Numbered from the stretch's first letter, positions 43,582 through 54,963 are shown. The stretch is DNA of 64,000 nt from Marsupella aquatica (GCA_973895155.1 OZ316892.1:9424001-9488000); one strand, 5' to 3'. The notes: generated by a model not told the origin, from the sequence alone. Made by a program: numbers and translations.

Positions 43582-44093
43582 TCACTGAGAAGCGGGTGGA
43601 CAGGTCTGGAGCAACTAGAGAAGAATCTGTACAGTATGTAGGGGCCTTGACAGATATCTTAGTACTGAATTACGGCAGCTTGAGGAAAGAGGTGATTCTT
43701 TTCAAGGGGAAATGGGCAGATCCATCATGGACTCCTAAATCCTCTGCCAGTATGAGGTATTCTGAGTCTGGTCTTTGGCAGGTGAATTTCCATAGAGAAC
43801 TGGGTGTGTCCAAGAAAATGGATTACGTTTTCCCAAAGCAAGTGGAGCAGGTTTTCTTCCACCCCAATGAGAAGGGGATAGCATGGAGAACAATCCTCCA
43901 CAAAGAATCCAGGTCCACAAGGGTGTTAGGTGATTACACAGATGTTGATTTCCATGCTACAATGGAAAACAATGCCAAATTACACATTGAATTGGCTAAA
44001 GCCTGTAGGACTAGAGCAAATCCAGGACCAAGTACTGGTCCCAAACGAGGCAGAGATGCAGAGGGATCTGCAAGAAAGGGTAGGCCTAAGCAG
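43582..44093 (+). pseudogene. DUF4216 domain of the PHD-TNP2 CACTA gene
   Basis: The frame continues the gene interrupted at 30041. It contains TFTEKRVDRSG, VGALTDILVLNYGSLRKEVI, LFKGKWADPSW, SGLWQVNFHRELG and DYVFPKQVEQVFFHPNEK, the DUF4216 pattern that follows TNP2 in plant CACTA elements, and ends with a basic GPKRGRDAEGSARKGRPKQR region before a likely donor. Confidence 0.82.
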
Positions 44094-44195
44094 CGAATAG
44101 GTTTTAGGTGTGTGAAGTCCATAGATGGACTACATGTATGGACTATATATGAAATCAGACTAATGTTTTGCCCATTTGTGCAGTTGGTGAATGCA

Positions 44196-44921
44196 GCCTG
44201 TGAAAGGAAGATTGCAGGGGTTGTCACATCCTGTGAATGCTTATGAGGAGGCCCGAAAGCGGAACATAGAGCATAATGTCAGCATTATGCGTGATCTAGG
44301 ACTGGGGCCAAACTGCATGCTGATGTGTGTGTTAAAATGTCTGTTGCAAATTTGATTCAGTAGATATATGGAGGTGTCAGGTTCATGTTCTGTTTTCATA
44401 TTCCAGATTGGTCTCATACTAGTATGGAACCTGTACATAAGTACCATTATTATTGTGTTGTAGATTCTGCTTGCATGTATGTTTGATCTGCATTGGTGTA
44501 TGTTGATGATTGCTTTGTTCCTTAGAGGCCCAACCACACATGTACAACGACAGAGAGAAAAGCCTGCATTGGTGAAAGGTACTTCAACTGGAACATTGCC
44601 AAAGAGGAGGAGCTCTAGACTATCACAAGTTACCAAGGTGAACATGGCAGAGTCTGGTGATGATGGCTATGCCAGTGCTGGGTATGACACTGAGGATTCT
44701 GACATTGGAGGGTCAGAACCTGAGAGTGAACAGCAGGTAATGCTTGAACTTCATCATCCTAAACCCTAAATCCTTGTCCTTGTTTCAAAGTATTTGTTAA
44801 TATGCCTACGTTGTCCATGATGTATGTATAGAAACAAAATCGTGGTCCTAAGAAGACTGGGCCTGGTGGAGGTGGGCTGGTGAGATGTTGGAAAGACCCA
44901 GACATTGGACTGTTATATGAA
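44196..44921 (+). pseudogene. C-terminal exons of the PHD-CACTA gene or its partner gene
   Basis: Short exon-like stretches follow. 44224-44310 has YEEARKRNIEHN...MRDLGLGP, a motif common in plant transposon ORFs (YExxRxxNIxxN...LGL). 44527-44735 has LPKRRSSRLSQVTKVN and an acidic SES tail, and 44832-44921 has KDPDIGLLYE. Frames and splice sites are uncertain. The next exon runs into the CACTA end at 45102. Confidence 0.5.
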
Positions 44922-45119
44922 AGTGAGTGGATTGTACTGATATACCTTTTCAGTGTGTTTGGAAGTTGATATTCTACATTTTCCTAAAATTCACTGAAGT
45001 GCTTGGTGGTGTGTGTTTGTTTAGTGGTTCCATCAGCATCTGAAGGCAGATCAGGTCAATCTGACGTACTACATTCCAGAGGATCTTCAAGTAATACAAA
45101 TCACTACAACACTACCGAC

Positions 45120-45560
45120 CCCTTTTGCGAACCCCGTCCCATCGCAACTAACAAAGGACCAAATTATGAAATTCCGGTGTTTGCGAAACGCTACGCATCG
45201 CAACCCTTTCGCATTCTTTGAAACCCATAGCTTCGCAATCGGACTTTCGCAACCCCTTCGCAACACCTTCGCACACTGCGAAACTTATTTTATCGCACAT
45301 AAATCACATTTATGCGATCTCGACAGACTCTTTATCGGTTTGCGACGCGCTTTGAACTATAACTTATTTTTGAAGCTGTTGTCTTGAAAATTCCGTTGCC
45401 ATTCATATGGTATTGCATAACTGCGTCAGTCAGGGTGTCGCACAATTGCGGAACCAAAAGTATCGCAATGTTCCAATACTCAATGTATGGCAAGTTTGCG
45501 ATAGTATGGCGTTCGCATGTGTTTCGCAAGGATAGTTTGAGGGCTGGGTTTTGTATATTT
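45120..45560. repeat. TTCGCAA-rich subterminal region
   Basis: Heptamers TTCGCAA, TTTGCGA and TCGCAA occur in both orientations every 15-40 bp, the usual look of the subterminal repeats bound by CACTA TnpA. Similar clusters at 46430-46620 and 47900-48130 are internal to the element, around its TnpA-like gene. Confidence 0.75.
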
Positions 45561-45746
45561 GGGTTCATAATTGGGTTGGGGTCTTATTGCTCCACATGAA
45601 GATACCAAAGCAAAACTTTATATATGCCAAAAATCCCTGAATGTACAAAAATTAGGGTTTTCTAAAACCCTATGGGGTATCAAATACCAAGACACTGTCC
45701 TTTGACTAATCCATATGCCATATGGAGTGAACTACATCTGCATCCT

Positions 45747-47791
45747 CTAGAATGGAGCCCGCCTACTCCTCTTTGCTGGCCTCTTCCCCTTGTCCTTCTT
45801 GCTTTGGGCGGGACGAGCTGGACGGGAGGGGGGTGGTGGTGGTGGTGGCTGCTGCTCCTCCCCATCTGGCTCATCCTCATCATCGTCATCATCCTCATCA
45901 TCATCCTCCTGGTCTCCTGGTGTGCTAGGTGTGGCAACACTCCCTGCCCCTCTGGACCCACTCGTGGTGGCCCCGGTAGTGTCCCCATCATCAGCGCCGC
46001 TATCCTCCTCACTGCTATCCTCACTCCCCTCCTGCTCCTCCTTATCTTGCTTCCATGTCACAAGGTTAATTCGGGTTTAGGGTTAATAGGAAAAATGTAT
46101 ATACCTTATAAATGGAATGGGTGCGGGTTTAGAAAGGGTACTACAAATCACTCACACTAGCCAACTCTGCATCAACCAACTCAAAGAGATGTCTGGCCCC
46201 ATGCTCTGCCCCTATCTCCATCTCCTTTGTTGTTATCTTGCGGCGGTACCTCTTATACTACCACAAAAAAATGAAACACCAAAACATAAGGGGCCCGGGT
46301 TAGTAACTAAGGGTACTTAAGCAAAAAAGGCATCCTAAAAAGGGTAAAAAGGGTACCCTAACCAGAAAAAAACCCCATTACCCTAACAAACATTTGTCAC
46401 TCGACACTAAACGTTTTTCAAAATGAAACAAGCTTTGCGAAACTCCCACCTTCGCAAATTCAAATATATTTAAGTTTGCAAAATAGACTGCGAATCGGAT
46501 TGCTTCGCAATGGCTTCGCAAACCTTACGGGAAAAAGGTTATAATAGAGTTTGCGAAACAATTGCGAGGCAACCCGCTTCGCAATTGTTTCGCAAACTGT
46601 GCTTTTAAAAAAATCCGAGAAATGGCTAAGGCACGCAATGTGTCAGGGTGACCTAAAACGAAAGGGGAGGCCATAAGGGGTAAAGCAGAGGTCTGCGAGG
46701 GGCATTGTAGGCAAGCAAACAACAATTGAAGGCGAAGGAAAAGAAGCAGGGGAGGAGGGGAGAGGACTCACGAAGGTTGCTTTCAGGCCGGGAAGTCCAC
46801 CTTGCTCCATCTTGTGTGTGGTCTTGGGGCGTTTGCTGACTCGGTCTGCTGCAAGGATGAACTTCTGGGGTGGTGTCCCCACTTCATCCACGATGTGCTG
46901 CAGCTGAGAGACCTTCTCAGCCAATGCCTTGAGGTCTTGGTCTGACATCCCGGCCTGAAGTGCCTTGGCCTCCTTCTCCTTCCAGAATTGGAGGTCCTTG
47001 GCTGCTTTCAGCTGCACCTCGACCTTATAGAACGCGTTCCACACATCCTCTATGAATTGCACTGGCCTCCTCACGTTCCTGTACTCCTGCAAGCTTGCCA
47101 GGTAGGCCCTCACCTTCCTCCTATCATGGTATCGTGCTTGAGACATTGAATTTGAAATTCTATCTGCAAGCCACTGGTCATCAATCTCTGCTCCATTTCT
47201 GAATGAATCTTTGACCTGAGTCATTACTTTCCTCTGCTCTGCTCTGCTTAGTTTCCCCCACTCAACACCTCGTGCATGGCTAGTCCTCACAACAAGCCTG
47301 ATAGTGCTCTTTGCCCCAGTGTAGGCCAACTCAGTAGGAATGCCCTCAACCAAGGCAATCAATGGCAGCTTCTTCCTCTCTTCCTCCTTTTTCCGCTGCG
47401 CCTCACGTTGTGCTCGAATCTCATCTCGTTCCTCCCTTCTCCTCTTCTTTTCGAGGGCTGCAGGAGAGAGTACTCCTGCCTTAGCCCTCTCCTCCTTCTT
47501 TCGTTTCTTCTCTCTGGCCTTCTCCTCAGCTGCAGCCTTTGCCTCTTTCTCCCTCTGAGCCTGCCCTGCTGCAACCCCGGTTTGCAAAGCTTGCCCTAGA
47601 ATTGCACTCAAAGAAGCAATCCCAGCTGGTGTACTCAAATCCAAATGGCTCAGCTGTGTGGCATTGAGATGCTCGGCCATCAAATTTGTCCATTGATTAC
47701 TCTCCTCATTCCTGTTCCCTCCATTGCCATTGCCACTCCCACTCCCACTTGCCCCTGCCCCATCCCCTCCACGCCCTCCACTAGAATCCAT
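45747..47791 (-). CDS. TnpA-like protein (Transposase_24 type) of the CACTA element
   Basis: Three exons in phase: 46772-47791, 46156-46257 and 45747-46049 (donors ACCTTC|GTGAGT and GCTAGT|GTGAGT, acceptors GTGGTAG and CATGGAAG), about 475 codons with no stop. It has a Gly/Ser/Asn-rich start, LNATQLSHLDLSTPAG, a long Lys/Glu/Arg coiled-coil-like stretch, then VEWGKLSRAEQRKVMTQVKD and MSQARYHDRRKVRAYL, resembling the conserved W...F...RY-x-x-R-x-K core of plant CACTA second proteins, which bind the subterminal repeats. After a leucine-heptad region (LKALAEKVSQLQHIV) it ends in an acidic run and a Pro-rich basic tail (KRPAKRSRRAPF). It is the best-preserved transposon gene here. Confidence 0.7.
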
Positions 47792-49157
47792 AGCTATCCA
47801 ACACCAAGCGCGCGCAAGCTCTCCTCCTGCCCTCCCTCACTTCAAAAAACGTCGAATGGGCCTCGTAACCCGGCGGGAAGGTCCGAATGCCTAGACAAAA
47901 CACATTTGCGACGCAGTCCGCATCGCAATTTGCGAATCAGCCCGCTTCGCAACTAGTATCTCAACTTTCCAAAACCAATGCGAAACCACACGCTTTGCAA
48001 AGCCTTCGCAAAGCTGCAGAGACGCGAAAAAACGCTCTCGGGCTCTGTTTTTCCGAAGCTGTTGCGAAACATTTTGCTTCGCAAATAATGTGACCAAATT
48101 CTGAAGCAGGTTGCGAAGCAGGTCGGTTCTCAATATCGTGGCAATTCCTGGTGAAATTTTTTTTCACATTCTTTCCCTCCTCCTTTTGTTTAGGCCATGT
48201 AAGTTATACTATGCCCTTTTGTGTAATTAAGAAATTCTGCCGTTTCAAATCCCGACGTTTGTTAGGGTTGGGTCTTGGATGAAGCTGGTTTTTGTAGGGG
48301 TTAAAAGCGAGATTACCAGTCAAACTTTCCGTTTTTTAAGCTATACATGGTGTGGGTGTAGGCTAATTTTGATAAGAGTTGGGTTTTGGTTTAAAATTAA
48401 TAAGTGAGGAAAGGGTTTAGGATTAAAGTTGGGTTTGTGTTTAGGGTTTAAGTCTTTAATTTTGGGTTTAAGCAGGGTTTGCATTTATGGTTGTAGGCTT
48501 TTAGGGTTCAAGCAAGGGTTTAGGGTTTAAAACAAAAGAGAGGAAGGGGATTGGGAGTGAGGGTCTAGGTTTTTGTAATAGGTCAGAGGTTTGGGGGTGA
48601 GGGTTTGGAAAAGGCAAAGCAAGGTTAGATGAGATTAATGTTTTAGTTGTTTTACCATGGGTTTTATGGGTTTTAATGGATTTTATGGATCTTTTGGGTT
48701 TTAATGGTTTTTCCATGGGTTTTATGCTAACAAAGGAGGAGGAGCTATGACAACTTGCAGGGTGCGGCACTTTTGCATGAATTGATACTAGCTAATGCGT
48801 ATGCATCGTGAGAGCCCGGGCATCTGGAGGTACGGACTAAAATAGATGGGTCTAGTTAGGCTTATTCATGTAATTAAAATTTTTGGTTCCCACTATCTAT
48901 AAAGAGGACATGTATGTAAGGTGTTCGCTTTGTGTACTTGCAGCTTTTCTCATACTTCCAGATTCGGTTCATTATTTTAGAGCCACAAGACCTATTGGCA
49001 CCGCTGAGCCTGGGTCTCAGAAAGGTATTTTTTAGTGTTCCTTTTGTGTTTGGTTTCATGTCATCATTACTTGAGAACTTACATTTGTCCAGCTTGATAT
49101 TGTGATGTTATTTGGTAATAACCCCTAACTTGCAAATTATACATCTTTGTAGGGGCA
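47792..49157. promoter_or_regulatory. Divergent promoter region with telo-box-like words
   Basis: It lies between the TnpA-like gene and the SET gene. TTCGCAA words cover 47900-48130. From 48350 to 48560 there are repeated GGGTTT/TTTAGGG words, including GTTTAGGGTTT twice (telo-box AAACCCTAA). An irregular GGGTTTTAATGG/ATGGGTTTTATG repeat lies at 48640-48730. A good acceptor (CATCTTTGTAG) precedes the SET ATG, implying an untranslated first exon. The minus frame at 48501-48770 is low-complexity and rejected. Confidence 0.5.
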
Positions 49158-50230
49158 ATGTCTTCATCTTCTGAGATCTCCACCACAGATTCTTCCTCCT
49201 CCGATGAAGATATACCACCTCCTCCTCAACCTCACACGACTGCACCTCCTCCTCGTGGTCCACCCCGTCAGCTTTGCCAATGTGCCAAATGCGTGGGTCA
49301 GGTTTCCCAAAAGTCCTATATATGCACCCAACATATTGAGAGATATGGACGTTACGGACGTCATACAACAGGGGCTTCCTCATCCCATGTGGTAAGTGTT
49401 TACGCCTTAGTTTCTACCCTATTTCCACATCGCAATGGTGAAGGTTTTTAATTTCACACCTCTTGTTGTTTGTTTTGGTTTGGGTGGAATAGGTATCTAG
49501 TAGGCCTAGACCTGCGGCATCAGCACCTTATGTCCCATCACAAGGTGTTCTAGATGCTATAGGCAATGCATTCTCACAAGCCTTGGGTCCAGCAACAGCC
49601 CCCTCCAGTCCTAGGGCAGTTGGGGGTGAGCCTGTTGTCCCAAGAGGGAGAAAGCGTTCCAAGAGACGGCCCCGAGGGGATACTGATTTGTACAAGGCAG
49701 TGGTTACCGGTAGGTGGGGTGATTGTGAGTTTACTGGCAGATGTGTTCCTATCATCAAGGACTGGGATCCCCAGACTCTTGGTTTGCCACAAGAGCTTTC
49801 CTATGGTGAGGAGGTAGAGGTTTGGGGAAGACGTTGGGTTATCAAACCTTCCACACTTGGGGATAGACATGGCTATGGAGTTTTTGCTTGTGAAGACATC
49901 ATTGTGGATACCGAGAGTGGTAGTGGTGGACGTGGTCGAGAAGGACCTACGTTGTTTCCTTATGGTGGACCCATCTACAAGAGAAGACATTGGAACATGA
50001 TCCTTGCACAACATCCTGAGTGGAAGACTTATGCCTTGGAGTTAGATACTTTTGATGGAAACACTAGGAGGTATAGTGAGCAGCGGGTGATAGATGGGGA
50101 CCCCATACGAACTGGGAATATAGCTGGTTTCATAAACAGTACTGTGGGGACTCGCCCCAAGCGTAGGCAAAATTGTGAGTGGGTTTTCATTGAGGGTCCT
50201 CCACCAGCCCCTTATGGCCATACACATGGC
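49158..50230 (+). pseudogene. SET-domain protein of the CACTA element (copy 2), C-terminally truncated
   Basis: Exon 1 (49158-49391, donor CATGTG|GTAAGT) encodes a Ser/Pro-rich start and CQCAKCVGQVS. Exon 2 (49493 on, acceptor GGTGGAATAG) encodes KRSKRRPRGD, GYGVFACEDIIVD, TLFPYGGPIYKRRHWNMIL and GNIAGFINSTVGTRPKRRQN. The similarity to the gene at 228-1043 is high up to GPPPAPYG, where copy 2 departs. The final segment with the AGEEL-x-x-HY motif is missing, so the SET fold is incomplete. It lies directly upstream of TNP2 in the same orientation and may be spliced to it. Confidence 0.72.
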
Positions 50231-50353
50231 GTTTGGCCACATTTTGTATTTACACCAGTACCGATATTATTTCATGTTTGCACACCCCCATATATTCTTC
50301 TACATGTTGTAACTATTTGCTTTGTAACTTTCAATTGTTTGCATTGTTTTTAG

Positions 50354-53113
50354 AATGTGCGACCCTCTCAAAATATGTTACCGCGAAGATTGAGAGTAGC
50401 ATATCGGGAAATGGGTATGCTGGAAGAAGGACAAGGCTCTGAGTCACATTCCTCATCAAGTGACAGTGGAAGCAACAACCCTGATCGCAATGTACCCAGA
50501 ACATATGAACAGGTTATTGATGACCAAGATAGAGCCATGGATGATTTTATGGTTGATTGGTTTGGTGTTGACGTCCTTGGTGATGATGCTGAGGTGTCTG
50601 CTGATCAAGGAGGTCATGTGCCCCCCAATGATCCACGACCAAGACATACCCCTGAGGGACAGCGCCAATGGGAGGAAGCAGAGGAACATGCCCGAACTCC
50701 TATCTATGAGGGTGCTCGTTTGAGTCGTCTTTCTACTATCTTGGGGTTGATGAATCTACAAGCCAAACACAAGGCAAGCAATGCCTTGTTATCTTATATG
50801 TTTGCACTTTGCCATGACCTTATGTTACCTTCTGGCAATGTGTTGCCAGGAACTTGGAAGGAGGCCAAGCGTGTTCTCTCATCAATTGGCATGGAATATC
50901 ATATCATTCATGCATGTGTGAATGATTGCATGTTATTTCATGGGGCCGATGAGAAGAAGACACAGTGTACTGAATGTCATGAGCCACGGTAAGACCCCAA
51001 CATGATTACAAAGAAGGTGCCAAGAAAAGTTGTTCGTTGGTTTCCCATCATTCCTCGATTGTTGCACATGTACAGGTGTTCTGATTTGGCAGAGTTGATG
51101 GTATGGCATAAGACTCATCGATCAGAGCCTGGTGTTATGCGGTTGCCAATTGACTCTCCTGCAGTCAAACATATTGAGGAAACATGGCCAGACTTTGCAC
51201 ATGATCCTCGTCATGTGAGGTTGGGATTGGCATCTGATGGGGTTAGTCCTCATGCCCTTGGAGGCAAGGGAAGACCTACATCAGTTTGGCCTGTGGTTGT
51301 GATGAATTACAACCTTCCACCATGGCTATCCATGAAGAAGGGGTTCCTCTTGCTGTCTTTGATTATTCCAGGTCCAAAAAAGGTGAAGAACTTTGACACT
51401 TATTTGGCACTATTGAATTGAGAACTCCAAAAACTGTGGGGTGGAGTGTGGGCATATGATGGCAGGAAAAATGCAGGAGGCATTCCACGTGTATTTAAAT
51501 TGAGAAGGGTAGTTTGTTGGACAATGCATGACTATCCTGGTAAGATGACTTTTTGACCATATGCCACCCTTCTTTGATATGCTCTTTAATATACTTGTTT
51601 GTCATGTGACAACCCTAACATTTAGTCTGGTTTTATTTTTGGTGTAACCAGGATTTGGCTTTGTCTCTGGATTGCAAACTCAAGGGTACAAAGCTTGCTC
51701 CACCTGTGGTCCACAATTGCAAGATATGGCAATTTGGTCCCCATGGCTTAGGAAGATTGTTTACATTGGGCATACAAAGTTTCTTCCGATGGGGCATGAG
51801 ATGAGGTCTGACCCACTTTTATTTTCCTCCTTTGACATGCCCCTTGGTGATATGCGGGAAATTCCGGAACCAACAACTTTTGGGCATTGGAAGTCACTAG
51901 CTGATAGGGTGGCAGACCCTGATGATCCCCTCACCTTTGATGGTACTGGGTTGACGAGGTGGAGTATACTAGCCAGTTTGCCCTATTGGTCAGAGTTGAA
52001 GATCCGCCATCTTTTAGACCCCATGCACATAGAGGGAAATGTGGGGAAGGCGTTGATAGCTCATTTTTATGGGGAGAAGGACACTAACTTCAGGGAGGCA
52101 TGTGAAGAGTTGGAAATGCATCCAGATGTATGGGTACAAGTTGATCCTGCCACAGGTTTGGAACATCGTCCTTCTGCTCCTTGGGTGCTTAGTGTTGGCC
52201 AAAGATGTGAATTCCGGAATCGTATAGGGGAGATGCGGTTTCCTACAGGCTATGGTGCCAATTTGAGGAAAGCTTTTGGGATGGAGGACAATCACAAATG
52301 GCCACGGTATCTCAAGACACATGACTATCACCGCTTATTGCAGCATATATTGCCAGTGGCAATTATAGGGTTGGGGACCAAAGAAGTGCAAGATGCCATT
52401 TGGTCATTGGGTCGTTTGTTGAGATGGATATGCTCAAAGGAGATATATGTGGAAGAGATTCCTGGAATGGAGGTATTGGCTGCTGAGGTGGTTTGCAAGT
52501 TGGAGAAGGCCCTCCCTCCTTCCTTCTTTGATTGTCAGGTTCATTTACTTGTGCATCTTGTGAGGGAGGTTGCCATTGCTGGTCCAGTTCATTGTCGATG
52601 GATGTACTGGCTTGAGCGTTACATGTCAGTCTTGAAAGCTTATGTACGTAACCGTGCACGAGTGGAGGGAAGCATAGCTACAGGATACTTGGCTGCAGAG
52701 AGCATGTTTTATTCTAGTAACATCTTGGCCACCATTGATCGGACTTTACCACGTACTTGGATGGAGGAGAGGCAAGAGGAGGAGGACCGTTTAACAGGAG
52801 CAAACAAAACAAGCATGCTTACATCAACAGAGTGGACACAGTTGAATACATTCATGTTGAGTAATAGCAATGTCATGGATGAATGGAGAGAGTTTTATGA
52901 CAATGCCAAAAGAATGAGTCAAAGGGCAAGGATTTTTCCTAAGTTGCATGAGTTTATGAAGGAAAAGTTGGTTGAGTTGGATGGCATTTTGGCACAAGGA
53001 GGAGATGTCTCACAGTTTCCTACTATGACAAATGACATTCGGACCATTGTTCATGGCCCTTTGAGAGTGGTAACATCCAAGACGGCCATGTGGACCCAAG
53101 GGAGACACTTCAG
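50354..53113 (+). pseudogene. TNP2 transposase (Transposase_21) of the SET-CACTA element
   Basis: Two exons, 50354-51539 and 51652-53113 (intron GT...CCAG at 51540-51651, phase conserved: YP-G-FGFVSG). Motifs in order: TPIYEGARLSRLSTILGLMN, LPGTWKEAKRVLSSIG, ACVNDCMLFHG, KVVRWFPIIPRLLHMY, RLGLASDGVSPHA, NYNLPPWLS, HLLDPMHIEGN, LKTHDYHRLLQHILPVAI, LPPSFFDCQVHLLVHLVREV and GPVHCRWMYWLERYMSVLKA. It is broken by TAA at 50990-50992 (where the motif needs a residue in CHEPR-x-DPN) and TGA at 51419-51421 (an insertion/deletion pair near LLN-ELQ). The second exon, with most of the catalytic core, is intact. Confidence 0.92.
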
Positions 53114-53284
53114 GTTTCACTAGTTCCTAACCTTGTTTTCCATATTCATGTACTACTACTTAAGATATAGTAATCATTTTACTTAAGATAAGTGTGTTTT
53201 TCTCTTTTGGTATGAAAGGTTCCTCATAACATGATTAGTGTTTTTTGTGTAGTAGTAACAATATATGGGTCTTGTTAATTTCAG

Positions 53285-53580
53285 GATTTCTTCCCTAGAT
53301 GAGAAGAGGGCTCGTACTTTTGATTGTGGAGTTCAAGGGCAGTTTTGTCAGGACTCCCGGAGTAGCCGACATGACAGGAACATTGTTCGTGATGTTGTGC
53401 CACACTATGGGAAGATAGAGGAGATTTTGGTGGTCTCATATGACAACCAATCTAAGTTTGAGGAGTATGTCTTCAAGTGCAAGTGGTTCAAAGTGAACCT
53501 TGTTGGTAATAATCGCACTGTACTCCAAGATGAGAGTGGGTTTACACGGTTGAGGATGAGGTGTTTACAAAAGGCAGTAA
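53285..53580 (+). pseudogene. DUF4216 domain of the SET-CACTA element, cut by element B
   Basis: The acceptor GTTAATTTCAG follows the donor at 53113 (ACTTCAG|GTTTCA), joining GRHF-R-ISSLDEKRARTFD. GKIEEILVVSYDNQSKFEEY and VFKCKWFKVNLVGNN show the DUF4216 core. The similarity stops after DESGFTRLRM, where the sequence changes to CAGTAAATAGCAAACAAC, taken as the left border of element B. Confidence 0.8.
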
Positions 53581-53689
53581 ATAGCAAACAACAAAATATA
53601 ATAGGAACTGGTAACAGCAAAATTTCCTGTTTTGGGAGCACATTTCTCCTGGTATTGTGGCAAAATTAAAAAAATCCGTTCCTAAAATA

Positions 53690-54653
53690 CTGATAATTAT
53701 GCGATGCCAAATATTAGCGCCGGGAGTCTACAGGAAAAATAATCACAAACGCATCATGCCGAATACTAGCGCCGAGCGTTAAAACCCAAAATAATGACAC
53801 ATTAATCGCCCAAACATGCCGAATACTAGAGCCGGCCGCTTCCAATTCTTTGTGCAGAAAATCACGAGAACCTAGGATTGATGTTCAGGCTGAGATCCAA
53901 GTAGAAACCAAACATTAATAATAGTCTAAGTTCAATATCAAAGCACAGAGATGTAGGACTTAACCAAGGTATCTGAGTCATAACTTCTAAAGGGAAATTG
54001 AAAGAAAAGAAACCCGAGATTTTTTATTTAAGTGAAACATATTGTCCTCGGTGTACAAATATTTCTACTTAGGAACACTAAAGTTTCCAGAACAATTGTA
54101 ACTAGCGCCAGGCGCTAACACTCCCGGTGGGTGCCTCCTCGTACAATGTCCTATCTCGAAGAGTGACATTCATCATCAATCCCAGAGTCCTGACAATCTG
54201 GATCTTGGTGGAAACCATCTAATTGGAAGTTGACATATGCTCTCGTGGGCCGTTGATAAACTGGCCTTCCATGGAATCGAGAAGGAGAAAAATGAGAGAA
54301 ATGGACTTTGAAAGAAACAATAGTATGTCAATAAGGGGCTTGGATTTATCGTTATAGGTCCTCTTGTCGGTACTAGTCTTTGAGTGAAAGCCAAATGACA
54401 CTAGGGCGGAAACGACAAATATCAAACGGAAGCTTCCGACGTGTTTTTTGGGTAGCGGCGGGCGCCAATTAACCAAGCCGAGGAACCCACACAAAGGACG
54501 GTACTCAAGACCACATTAACCATTGAATGGAAGGGGCAACATCCCTAAAACTCAATTCATTTTTAATAAATTCAATAGCGCCCGACACTAACAAAAACCA
54601 AGGGCATACTCGTACAGTTGGGAGGAAGTTTGACCTGAGAGAGGAGAAAATTG
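53690..54653. other. Left arm of element B
   Basis: No gene is supported. Palindrome words: degenerate near 53713, 53765, 53826, 54458 and 54575, and perfect TAGCGCCAGGCGCTA at 54103-54117. The minus frames at 54176-54494 show no counterpart in copy A. Confidence 0.5.
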
Positions 54654-54963
54654 CTACCCTTCAGAGTCAGATTCTGAGCTCTCATTCTGGGAGCTATGAG
54701 ATCTGTCAGTCGACTCTGCCTCATCATCAATATACTTTCTTCTAGAAACATCATCTACGTAGGGGTTCCTCATGAACTTCCTATCTACTCCCCTAAGAAG
54801 CCTAAGTCCTTTTGTTTCCCAGTAGAGCGTTCTAAATTTCTCTACCTTCCTCGCGACGTTCTCAGCGTATGATGGCAACACAAACGGCTTCTCGGGAGTG
54901 ATGATTACATTTCGAGCCACTTTCCTCCGGAGTTGAAACCGTTTTCTTTGGTTCCATTCTGAC
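54654..54963 (-). CDS. Exon 5 (basic C-terminal exon) of the ParB-methyltransferase gene, copy B
   Basis: The acceptor CTTTTGAGCAG and the first bases GTCAGAATGGAAC match copy A. It encodes SEWNQRKRFQLRRKVARN, TPEKPFVLPSYAENVARK, LRLLRGVDRKFMRNPYVDD and an acidic Ser-rich end. It is open throughout. Conservation of frame and splice site in two diverged copies supports its being a real exon. Confidence 0.75.

Larger units (their letters stand above)
30042..43590. mobile_element. 13.5-kb DNA transposon with ParB-methyltransferase gene and SWIM transposase (copy A)
   Basis: It interrupts the PHD-TNP2 gene just before its DUF4216 domain. The left end is ACAGGAAACAGGAAAACAGG and the right end CTGTTTTCCTGTTTCCT, giving a terminal inverted match AGGAAACAGGAAAACAG; more AGGAAACAG words follow inside each end. 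The target duplication is unclear (candidates share GAC or ACAT). Inside are a minus-strand five-exon gene (32338-36612), a plus-strand two-exon transposase-like gene (39193-42991), a small CACTA element (36976-38655) and about 22 copies of a 15-bp palindrome. Both genes are broken by stops, so this copy is not autonomous now. Confidence 0.75.
45102..53580. mobile_element. CACTA element with TnpA-like, SET and TNP2/DUF4216 genes (TTCGCAA family)
   Basis: The left end CACTACAACACTACCGACC is a CACTA terminus. Dense TTCGCAA/TTGCGAA words follow at 45120-45560, and again at 46430-46620 and 47900-48130. It contains a minus gene (45747-47791), a promoter region and plus genes for SET and TNP2/DUF4216. 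The right part is cut by the methyltransferase element B at about 53580, and its far end is beyond the window. It inserted into the tail of the PHD-CACTA gene. Confidence 0.8.

Noticed and set aside
30042-43590. GAC or ACAT as the target-site duplication of element A
   Set aside because: Neither is directly adjacent to equal terminal sequences on both sides; the exact ends cannot be set from one copy.
48501-48770. 89-codon minus frame, Lys/Pro/Ser-rich
   Set aside because: Low-complexity translation of the GGGTTT/ATGGGTTTTA repeat region in the promoter.
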